DNA from: Acidimicrobiaceae bacterium
GTDB lineage: Bacteria > Actinomycetota > Acidimicrobiia > Acidimicrobiales > Bog-793
NCBI GenBank assembly: GCA_027306715.1
Contig: DAHUZG010000361.1
Span: 1-28,430 of the forward strand
Direction: 5' to 3'
DNA: 28,430 bases
Within the stretch, counting starts at the first letter, position 1. Each line of letters starts with the position of its first letter. Below the pieces are notes generated by a model. That model did no database searches. It was not told the origin of the DNA and saw only the letters and a program-made list of their open reading frames with translations. This document shows, piece by piece, positions 1 through 8,118 of this stretch. The position numbers and the translations under genes are program-made.

Positions 1-176
1 CCGTCCCGACGACGTCACCCCCCCAGGCTTCCACGGCCCCGGCGCCGGCCGCCGGCGCGCCCGTGGGTGCGCCGGTCGGTGCGCGCGCCCGGTCGCCCGT
101 CCGCCCGGTTCGGTCCTTCGCCCCGGGATGTCGACCAGGACGGGCGGGCGCCGCGGTTGCCCAGCGCGGTGCCCTC
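1..176. other. Window-edge region after miaA, no recognised gene
   Basis: This stretch lies downstream of the miaA stop. On the minus strand a GTG at 180-178 overlaps the miaA TGA in the GTGA manner seen at many junctions in this window, and that frame stays open to the edge. Its translation is Arg/Pro-rich with frequent A at codon third positions, which does not look like the neighbouring genes, and I recognise no family. A second short minus-strand frame beginning at a GTG near 35 is also open to the edge. A strong inverted repeat at 31-66 argues that part of this region is a non-coding terminator. I cannot support a gene call here. Confidence 0.3.
31..66 (-). terminator. Large GC hairpin downstream of miaA
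   Basis: Nested inverted repeats are visible: outer arms CCACGG (31-36) and CCGTGG (61-66), inner arms GCGCCGG (42-48) and CCGGCGC (52-58) around a three-base loop. There is no T-run, which is usual for terminators in GC-rich actinobacteria. It sits about 110 bases after the miaA stop on the minus strand, so it could end that transcript. A structured coding region is the alternative. Confidence 0.4.
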
Positions 177-1145
177 TCACCTTCCCCCCCCTTGGGTGAC
201 GCGCTCGGCGAGCTCCTCGAGCAGGCGGCCGCTCGCGGCGTCGAGCCACTCGACACGGGGATCGCGGCAGAACCACGACTCCTGGCGCCGGGCGTAGGCG
301 CGGGTGCGCCTGATCGCCAGCCGCCGTGCCTCGGCGAGGCTGAGCTCGCCGCGCACGTGACCGATCAGCTCGCGGTAGCCGAGCGCCTGCGAGGCGGTGC
401 GCGAGAGGCCGCCGGGTGCCGCGAGGAGCCTGGCAACCTCTTCGACGAAGCCGCTGGCGAGCTGGGCCTCGAAGCGTGACTCGATCCGGGCGTCGAGCTC
501 GGCGCGGTCGAGCCGGAGCCCGACGAGGTGATAGGGGCTCGGCGCGTACGCCTCGAGGCCGGGACCGAAGGAGCTGAACGGCCGTCCGCTGCCGAGGCAT
601 ACCTCGAGCGCCCGCAGGATGCGGCGCTCGTTGCCCGGATCGATCCGCGAGGCGGCGACCGGATCGAGGCGGGCGAGCCGCTCGTGAAGCCCGGCCAGCG
701 GCTCGCCTGCTTCCCGCTCGTCGGCGAGCGAGCGGGCGGCGGCGGGATAGCGGGCGGGAATGTCGAGCGAGTCGATCACGGCGCGGTGGTACAGGCCCGT
801 CCCACCGACGAGCAGCACCCGGTTTCCCCGGGCCTCGACGGCCGCGACCGCCGCGGCGGCGGCGTCCTGGAAGCGCCTCACCGAGAACTCCTCGCTCGGT
901 GCTACGAGGTCGAGAAGATGCCAGCTGAGCCCTTGGCGCTGCGAGCTCGTCGGCTTGGCGGTCCCGACGTCCATCCCCCGGTACACCGCCATGGCGTCGA
1001 CCGAGACGAGCTCGAGCCCCCCGAGCCGGCGGGCGATGGCGACGGCGAGAGCTGTCTTCCCGCTCGCGGTGGGGCCGACGAGGGCGAGGCGGGACTGCGG
1101 TCCGTGCGCGGCGTCGGTAGGGCCGGTGCGGCTCGTCACCGGCAC
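177..1145 (-). CDS. miaA: tRNA dimethylallyltransferase (MiaA)
   Basis: MiaA transfers the dimethylallyl group from DMAPP to N6 of A37 in tRNAs that read UNN codons, in the cytoplasm. The protein shows the P-loop GPTASGKT at residues 24-31, the following substrate motif region with YRGMDVGTAKP, then LVGGTGLY, and the C-terminal basic RRTRAYARRQESWF segment that contacts tRNA. Counted from the GTG at 1145 it has 322 residues, normal for the family; a second GTG two codons later at 1139 is equally possible. The reading frame continues upstream to a GTG at 1277 with a Shine-Dalgarno-like GGAGAAGG just before it, which would add 44 residues not typical of MiaA, so the start is uncertain. The gene is downstream of the Trm112-like gene on the same strand. 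The identification is firm. Confidence 0.93.
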   Translation of the reverse strand: MPVTSRTGPTDAAHGPQSRLALVGPTASGKTALAVAIARRLGGLELVSVDAMAVYRGMDVGTAKPTSSQRQGLSWHLLDLVAPSEEFSVRRFQDAAAAAVAAVEARGNRVLLVGGTGLYHRAVIDSLDIPARYPAAARSLADEREAGEPLAGLHERLARLDPVAASRIDPGNERRILRALEVCLGSGRPFSSFGPGLEAYAPSPYHLVGLRLDRAELDARIESRFEAQLASGFVEEVARLLAAPGGLSRTASQALGYRELIGHVRGELSLAEARRLAIRRTRAYARRQESWFCRDPRVEWLDAASGRLLEELAERVTQGGGR

Positions 1146-1474
1146 CGCTCGGATCGGCGGCGGGCCGGAGCAGCTGACCTGGTCTTTGACCCCACACTCG
1201 CCCGCGGAGGAGCTGGCACGCCGCAGGACGGTGGCCGGCTGCGCCGGCCCGACGCACCTGCGCCCGACATGCTTCACCCCTTCTCCGCCACGGCGCCGAC
1301 AGCCGGCGCGGCGGCGGGCGGGACTTACCTCTAAGCCGCACCATGCTCAGCAACCACGGGTTGCCTTACGTGGGTCGTTTCGCCTGCGACTGGCATCGAC
1401 TTTCAACCACAGACCTGCTCGCGACCCGCCGGGACCGATTCTACCGGGCGCCTCGCCTACCGGCGTCGGTCTGC
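1146..1474. other. Gap between Trm112-like gene and miaA
   Basis: About 330 bases without a supported gene. The miaA frame stays open through 1146-1277 (possible N-terminal extension). Beyond that I see a TAGAAT hexamer on the minus strand at 1438-1443 that could be a miaA promoter, and a perfect 6-bp hairpin GCAACC/GGTTGC with a three-base loop at 1350-1364, which could lie in the miaA leader. I find no tRNA or recognised riboswitch. Confidence 0.4.
1438..1443 (-). promoter_or_regulatory. Possible -10 box upstream of miaA
   Basis: Read on the minus strand this is TAGAAT, five of six matches to TATAAT. I see no good -35 at the right distance. If used, the transcript would have a leader of about 155 bases to the GTG at 1277 or about 290 to the GTG at 1145. 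Confidence 0.25.
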
Positions 1475-1717
1475 TCAGCTGCTGCCGCCGCCGGTGACCG
1501 TGACGCCGTCGCCGGCCGCGAGACGCCCGGCAAGGCGCTCGTGCTCGGGGTCGGGGGCGGGCTCCGACTCGTCGACGAGCAGCGCCGGGATGCCGTCGCG
1601 GATCGGGTACTTCCGCTTCAGGCGGGGGTTGTAGAGCAGGTCCTCGTCAGGCACGTACCAGAGCGGGCCCTTGTCCTCCGGGCAGACGAGGATCTCGACG
1701 AGCCAGCTCTCGAGCAC
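1475..1717 (-). CDS. Trm112/UPF0434-like small protein
   Basis: An 80-residue protein of the Trm112p-like (YcaR/UPF0434) family. The N-terminal LVEILVCPEDKGPL and the later YPIRDGIPALLVDE are the family hallmarks; only one cysteine (C12) remains, so it is unlikely to hold zinc as the eukaryotic Trm112 zinc knuckle does. The last 25 residues are a divergent Gly/Ala-rich tail. It starts at a GTG one base after the manB stop (TGA-G-GTG), so it is almost certainly co-translated with manB. Actinobacteria commonly carry this gene next to a phosphomannomutase gene. The precise role in bacteria is not established; in eukaryotes Trm112 activates methyltransferases. Confidence 0.85.
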   Translation of the reverse strand: MLESWLVEILVCPEDKGPLWYVPDEDLLYNPRLKRKYPIRDGIPALLVDESEPAPDPEHERLAGRLAAGDGVTVTGGGSS

Positions 1718-1718
1718 C

Positions 1719-3137
1719 TCAGCCCTCCTCGGCAGGCGATTCGCCGGTGACGTCGGTGACGTCGGCGGCGAAGAGGGCGCTTACCTCGGCGACGCGGGCG
1801 GCGAGCGAGTCCTCGTCGGCAGCCTCGACGTTGAGCCGCAGCAGGGGCTCGGTGTTGGAGGGCCGCAGGTTGAACCACCAGGGCCCGAAGTCGGCGGTGA
1901 GGCCGTCGAGGCGGTCGATGGCCGCTCCGCGGCCCGCGCAAAGCGAAGCCACACGCTCGACGACGGCGCGAGGGTCCTCGACGACGGTGTTGATCTCACC
2001 GGAGTCGGCGTAGCGCTCGAACGGTCTCCGCAGCTCGGAGAGGGGGACACCGGCACGCGACAGCACCTCGAGGACGACGACCGCGGCAATGATCCCCGAG
2101 TCGGCGCGGAAGTTGTCCCGGAAGTAGTAGTGGCCCGAGTGCTCGCCGCCGAACACGGCGCCGGTCTCTGCCATCACCGCCTTGATGAACGAGTGCCCGA
2201 CCCGGGTCCGCACGCCGGTCCCCCCGTGCTCGGCGATCACCTCCGGCACGGTCTTCGAGCAGATGACGTTGTAGAGGATCGTCGATCCGGGCGCCTTCCG
2301 GAGCATCGCTTCGGCGACGATCGCCGTCGTCGTCGAACCCGACAACGGCGAGCCGGTGTCGTCGACGAGGAAGACGCGGTCGGCGTCGCCGTCGAAGGCG
2401 AGGCCGACGTCGGCTCCCAGCTTCTTCAGCTGCTCCTGGAGGTCGACGAGGTTCTCGGGCTGGATCGGGTCCGCAGGGTGGTTCGGGAAGCTGCCGTCGA
2501 GCTCGGGATAGAGCCACTCGAGCTCGAACGGCAGCCCAGCGAACACCGCCGGGGCGACGAGACCGCCCATCCCGTTGGCGGTGTCGGCGACGAGCCGCAG
2601 CGGGCGCAGCACCGCCGGGTCGACGAACGACCGGACGTGGTCGGCGAAGGCGTCGAGCAGGTCGACCCTCTCGACGCCGGCGTCCACGATCGACGGCGAG
2701 CTCGCCGGCGACCGGGCGAAGGCCTCGGCCGCAAGGCGGTGGATCTCGACGAGGCCGCTCTCCTCCCCGATCGGCCGGGCGCCGGAGAGGCAGAGCTTCA
2801 TCCCGTTGTACGCCGCCGGGTTGTGCGAGGCGGTGAGCATGACTGCCGGGGCACGGAGATGCCCGGAGGCGAAGTAGCTCAGATCCGTCGAGCACAGCCC
2901 GAGGTCGACCACCGCGGCCCCCGCGGCAAGGGCGCCCGAGGCGAGCGCTCCGGCGAGCTCCTCCCCCGAGCGCCGGGCGTCACGCCCGATGAGGATGCTC
3001 GGGCCCTCGCCGGCAGAGGCGACGAAGCGGGCGAAGGCATTGCCGATCGCCCACGCCTTCCGGGCATCGAGCTCGTCCGGGACGATCCCGCGCACGTCGT
3101 AGGCCTTGAAGATCGTGGCAAAGGGGTCCTCGCTCAT
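1719..3137 (-). CDS. manB: Phosphomannomutase/phosphoglucomutase
   Basis: Member of the alpha-D-phosphohexomutase family, interconverting hexose 6-phosphate and 1-phosphate; by context it makes mannose 1-phosphate for GDP-mannose. All four family signatures are present in the 472-residue product: the phosphoserine loop TASHNP (102-107, Ser104), the Mg-binding DGDADR (249-254), the sugar-specificity loop GEHSGH (331-336) and the phosphate-binding RPSNTEP (425-431). The frame opens farther upstream, to 3212, but the ATG at 3137 starts exactly where homologues do (SEDPFATIFKAYDVRG) and is preceded by TAGGAT ten bases upstream. The Trm112-like gene follows after one base. Whether it prefers mannose or glucose cannot be read from sequence; GEHSGH is the form shared by dual-specificity PMM/PGM enzymes. 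Confidence 0.93.
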   Translation of the reverse strand: MSEDPFATIFKAYDVRGIVPDELDARKAWAIGNAFARFVASAGEGPSILIGRDARRSGEELAGALASGALAAGAAVVDLGLCSTDLSYFASGHLRAPAVMLTASHNPAAYNGMKLCLSGARPIGEESGLVEIHRLAAEAFARSPASSPSIVDAGVERVDLLDAFADHVRSFVDPAVLRPLRLVADTANGMGGLVAPAVFAGLPFELEWLYPELDGSFPNHPADPIQPENLVDLQEQLKKLGADVGLAFDGDADRVFLVDDTGSPLSGSTTTAIVAEAMLRKAPGSTILYNVICSKTVPEVIAEHGGTGVRTRVGHSFIKAVMAETGAVFGGEHSGHYYFRDNFRADSGIIAAVVVLEVLSRAGVPLSELRRPFERYADSGEINTVVEDPRAVVERVASLCAGRGAAIDRLDGLTADFGPWWFNLRPSNTEPLLRLNVEAADEDSLAARVAEVSALFAADVTDVTGESPAEEG

Positions 3138-3147
3138 GGGCGCGGTG

Positions 3148-3153
3148 ATCCTA
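3148..3153 (-). promoter_or_regulatory. -10 box of manB (near-leaderless)
   Basis: TAGGAT on the minus strand, separated from the manB ATG by ten bases. It fits the TANNNT-then-start pattern seen at seven other genes here. It might instead act as a weak ribosome-binding site (AGGA), but the spacing and repeated pattern favour a -10. Confidence 0.45.
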
Positions 3154-3207
3154 CGCGGGCGCAGGGCTCTCGTGGCGAGCGGTGCGCGCCGGCGCCCGGG
3201 CTTCGAG

Positions 3208-3258
3208 GACATGGGCTGCTCGACGACATGGGCTGCTCGACGAACTGGGTTGCTCGGT
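3208..3258. repeat. 17-bp tandem repeat, three copies
   Basis: Three head-to-tail 17-bp units, GACATGGGCTGCTCGAC at 3208-3224 and 3225-3241, then a diverged third copy at 3242-3258. It fills part of the gap between the manB start and the CPBP protease stop. The core GGCTGCTCG also occurs in the tandem repeat at 23354-23401. Confidence 0.85.
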
Positions 3259-3280
3259 CACCCCCGAACCGGTGGCGGCG

Positions 3281-4174
3281 TCAGCGCGCCAGGGCGAGCG
3301 AGACGATGGTCACGGTGTTGAACGCCGCGTGGGCGACGATGCCGGGGCCGAGGCGTCCCGAGCGCCAGGCGAGTGTGCCGAGCACGGCGCCGAATCCGAC
3401 GAGGGCCAGAAGCTGCAGCGCCTCGAAGTGGGCGATCCCGAAGAAGACGGCGACGAAGCCGACCGAGAGCGCCGCTCGCGTCCTCGAGCCGCTCACCGGG
3501 CGCCGGCGCCGCACGAGGCCCGACCGCTCGAGCGCCCCGGCGACGGCGCGCAGCAGCAGCCCGCGGAAGAACAGCTCCTCGACAACGGGCGATCCGACGC
3601 AGACGAGAAGGCCGAGAAGGGCGAGGCTGGGCCCTGAGGCGCCGCTCGTCAGCTCGTTGGCCGGGCCGCCGAGGCGGTGGAACAGATGTGGCACGAAGGG
3701 CAGGAGGGGCAGCTCGAGCAGTGGCACGAGGAGGAACTGAGAGGCGACCCCGACGGCGATCCCGAGCGGGAGATCTGGCCAGAGCCGCAGTTCGAGGCCG
3801 TAATCACGGCGCAGCCGCCCGACCGCCGTCCGCAGCCACCCGCCGCCGGTCCCCTCGTCTGGCACTTGCCCCAACGTCCGGTCCGGCACCTGCGCCGCCG
3901 CCTGCACCGGCACCTGCCCGGCCACCTGATGGGCGTGCTCGGTCGACACCGGGGGCGGCTGCCGGCGAGCGGCGGCGCTCGCCCACAGCGTCGCCCCGAT
4001 CCAGCACGCCCAGAGCGCGAGCAGGCTCGTCACGTCCGTGCCGAAGGTGCCCGGGTGGCGAGAGCTCCCGCTCGCCGCGCCGAAGGCGGCCGCGGCCAGG
4101 CCGGCGACGACGAGCGAGAGGGCAAACCCGAGCACCGCCTCGCCGAGCCCGAAGTGGTTCGGCCGGAGCACCAT
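3281..4174 (-). CDS. CPBP-family intramembrane metalloprotease
   Basis: Polytopic membrane protein of the CPBP (Rce1/Abi, PF02517) family. The family motifs are all visible in the 297-residue form: EELFFRG (199-205), FGIAHF (245-250) and HAAFN (282-286), the expected metal and water-activating residues of a glutamic intramembrane protease. Hydrophobic segments lie near 12-33, 48-68, 136-160, 183-198, 235-250 and 258-270. Residues about 75-112 form a soluble insert with three eight-residue units, each containing QVP. The ATG at 4174 is chosen because it gives a short cytosolic lead before the first membrane segment; the frame extends to a TTG at 4255. The gene is divergent from ftsH. Substrate unknown; relatives act in prenyl-protein processing, bacteriocin immunity or membrane-protein cleavage. 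Confidence 0.88.
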   Translation of the reverse strand: MVLRPNHFGLGEAVLGFALSLVVAGLAAAAFGAASGSSRHPGTFGTDVTSLLALWACWIGATLWASAAARRQPPPVSTEHAHQVAGQVPVQAAAQVPDRTLGQVPDEGTGGGWLRTAVGRLRRDYGLELRLWPDLPLGIAVGVASQFLLVPLLELPLLPFVPHLFHRLGGPANELTSGASGPSLALLGLLVCVGSPVVEELFFRGLLLRAVAGALERSGLVRRRRPVSGSRTRAALSVGFVAVFFGIAHFEALQLLALVGFGAVLGTLAWRSGRLGPGIVAHAAFNTVTIVSLALAR

Positions 4175-4288
4175 CGCCGAAGCGTCGTCGCCCCCGGCGC
4201 CGGGGTCAACCTCGCCGGGTCGCCCGCCGCTCGCTGCACCCGAACGCGCCGGCAACCGTGCCGCCGCCGGTCGCAGCGAGACGCCGCC

Positions 4289-4294
4289 TACGAT
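4289..4294 (+). promoter_or_regulatory. -10 box of ftsH (leaderless)
   Basis: TACGAT ends eight bases before the ftsH ATG, so transcription would begin at or within a base or two of the start codon. No convincing -35 is seen. A GGAG at 4295-4298 lies only four bases from the ATG, too close for a good Shine-Dalgarno. Confidence 0.45.
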
Positions 4295-4302
4295 GGAGCA
4301 CG

Positions 4303-6339
<2,037 letters not shown>

Positions 6340-6357
6340 TCCCGCTCCTGCTGAACC

Positions 6358-6380
6358 CGCCGGGCTCCGCCCGCCCGGTG
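6358..6380. terminator. Hairpin between convergent ftsH and DUF5719-like genes
   Basis: Eight-base stem (6358-6365 with 6373-6380, one G-T pair) around a seven-base loop, in the 51-base gap between two convergent stops. It has no T-run in either direction; it could serve both transcripts. Confidence 0.35.
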
Positions 6381-6390
6381 CGGCCCCGGC

Positions 6391-8118
6391 TCAGCCGCTG
6401 ACGGGAAGGCCTGCCGGGCTCGCCAGCCCTCTCGCCGGGTTCCGCCCGAAGAGGAAGCTGGCGGCGACGACGGACCTGCTCGCACGCACGACGAGCGCCA
6501 GCCCGCCGGAGTCGGCACCTGCAACGAGGTTCGGGGTCCAGGCAAGCTCCCCGCCGGCGGGAAGCAGCAGCCGGCCCGAGAGCGGCGCCAGCTCGCCGGA
6601 GCCCGGCACGAGGCGCTCGATCAGGACCACCACGGGCCGGCGCCCCGGGTTGGCGAGGACGAGCAGCTCGCTCACGGCACTGTCGACCTCGCCGCCCGGC
6701 AGCACCCACTCAGCTGCCCCTCTGGGCGTGCCGAGGGTGATCGAGGTGCCTGGCGCGAGCGGCGGAACGCCGGCGACGACACCTGCAGGCGCCCTCGGTG
6801 CCGTCGCGGTGGCGCGGGTGCTCGACGCCGCCGGCCCCCGGGGGGTGCCGCCTGCCGTCGTCGAGGGGGTGCGGCCGACCGGCGCCTTGCTGCTCGGCAG
6901 ATGACCCCTGGAGGGATTCGGCGCGGGGCCCGCCGCCTTCGTCGCGCGCTGCCCTCCCGCCGGCTTTGCGGGCTTCCCCCCCGTCGGGTCCCCGGCCCGG
7001 CTGGCGCCAGAGGCGGGCACGGCCGCGGCCGGCCGGACGACCGTCTGGCGGGCGACGACGACGGGTGGCCCACCGCGGGTGACGACGCTCGCCCAGCTCA
7101 GCACGGCGGTGGCCGGCGCCGGAGCGGCGATCTGGACGACCTGCCCGGCCGGAACGACAGCCACGAGCTCAGAGGCTGACGATCCGCTGCCGAGACGCAG
7201 CGCCACCCGCGAGGCCGAGGAGCCCGGATCGAGCACGGCGAACGTCTCCGAGGCCCGGGGGCCGAGAGGAGCGGGGGCGAACCACCATCTCGAGCCGGTC
7301 TCGCTCGTCCCGGTGGTGATCGCCTCGGTGAGGCCGCCGCCGGGGCGCGCCACCGTGACGAGGGCGCCGGTTGCCACCTGGCCCGACGTCGTCGTGACCG
7401 TCGTCGCCACGGTCTTCTGCTCGGGCACGTCCCGGCCGAGGTCGACCACGACGAGCTCGCCCGCCCCGACGCTGACTCCTTGCAACGCCGGTGGGCTGAC
7501 CGTTCCCGACCCCGTCGCCACCGAGACCTCCACCACCGCCGGCGTCCCCGTCGGATCGTAGAGAGCCAGGCTGAGATCGGCGGCCCCGACCGTGCTACCC
7601 GACGGGAAGTACGTCGTCTGAGCAGCCGCCTCGACGCAGGGCGAAGCAGCGGTGCCGAAGGCGCCGCGTACGACCTGCTCCACCGCGGCGCCGGCTCCGT
7701 CGAGCAGCACCGTCACGGCCGCCCATCCGGCGGTGCCGGTCTGCGGCAAGGCGAGGATCCGCTCGCCGTCGGGCGCCACCGACACCGCCTCTGCGCTCGA
7801 GGCACCGGAGGTCCGGGCGACACGCAGCTGACCGGCCAGGCGCGTGCCACCGAGGTTGGCGACGGCGATCGAAGCCGCTTCGGCACGCGGCCCGACCGGC
7901 AACGGACCCGGGCAGTACCACGCCGTCGAGGCCGCCGGACCGACGGCGACAGTCGGCGGCGACGGCGCGACCGCCACCTGCGACGCGCTGTGCGGCAGCG
8001 CCGTGTCGCCGATCGCGGCGAGAGCAGCGACCACGACCAAGCCCGCTAGCAGCAGGTACCGACGGCGCTCGCTGATCTCCTCGTCCTGCGCCACCGCCGG
8101 GCGGGTCGGGCGGCTCAC
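6391..8118 (-). CDS. DUF5719-like secreted/anchored surface protein
   Basis: A 575-residue protein with a cytosolic basic lead (ISERRR), one membrane segment at about 21-37, then a long extracytoplasmic part made of beta-rich stretches, including the STAWYCPGPLP and SPCVEAAAQTTYFPSG regions that resemble the start of DUF5719 proteins. A Pro/Thr/Ala/Gly/Ser-rich linker of roughly 80 residues separates it from a final beta-rich domain. Two cysteines in the exported part could form a disulfide. The start is the GTG at 8118, whose GTGA overlaps the stop of the upstream GT2; the open frame continues to 8736 but that part is Arg/Pro-rich shadow of the GT2 gene. Tight coupling to a polytopic glycosyltransferase suggests a partner in envelope glycan handling, as in other actinobacteria where the same two genes are adjacent. 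No enzymatic motif was recognised. Confidence 0.68.
   Translation of the reverse strand: MSRPTRPAVAQDEEISERRRYLLLAGLVVVAALAAIGDTALPHSASQVAVAPSPPTVAVGPAASTAWYCPGPLPVGPRAEAASIAVANLGGTRLAGQLRVARTSGASSAEAVSVAPDGERILALPQTGTAGWAAVTVLLDGAGAAVEQVVRGAFGTAASPCVEAAAQTTYFPSGSTVGAADLSLALYDPTGTPAVVEVSVATGSGTVSPPALQGVSVGAGELVVVDLGRDVPEQKTVATTVTTTSGQVATGALVTVARPGGGLTEAITTGTSETGSRWWFAPAPLGPRASETFAVLDPGSSASRVALRLGSGSSASELVAVVPAGQVVQIAAPAPATAVLSWASVVTRGGPPVVVARQTVVRPAAAVPASGASRAGDPTGGKPAKPAGGQRATKAAGPAPNPSRGHLPSSKAPVGRTPSTTAGGTPRGPAASSTRATATAPRAPAGVVAGVPPLAPGTSITLGTPRGAAEWVLPGGEVDSAVSELLVLANPGRRPVVVLIERLVPGSGELAPLSGRLLLPAGGELAWTPNLVAGADSGGLALVVRASRSVVAASFLFGRNPARGLASPAGLPVSG

Noticed and set aside
1278..1474. 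Possible tRNA or riboswitch in the gap before miaA
   Set aside because: No cloverleaf, no CCA-adjacent acceptor stem and no known aptamer core could be drawn.
1671..3740. A 689-codon plus-strand open frame opposite manB
   Set aside because: It is the complement of manB and part of the CPBP gene; composition is Arg/Gly/Asp/Glu-rich with no domain. Long antisense frames are expected in GC-rich coding DNA.
3373..4302. N-terminal extension of the ftsH frame
   Set aside because: It lies antisense to the CPBP protease, is Arg/Pro-rich, and the ATG at 4303 starts the normal FtsH N-terminus.
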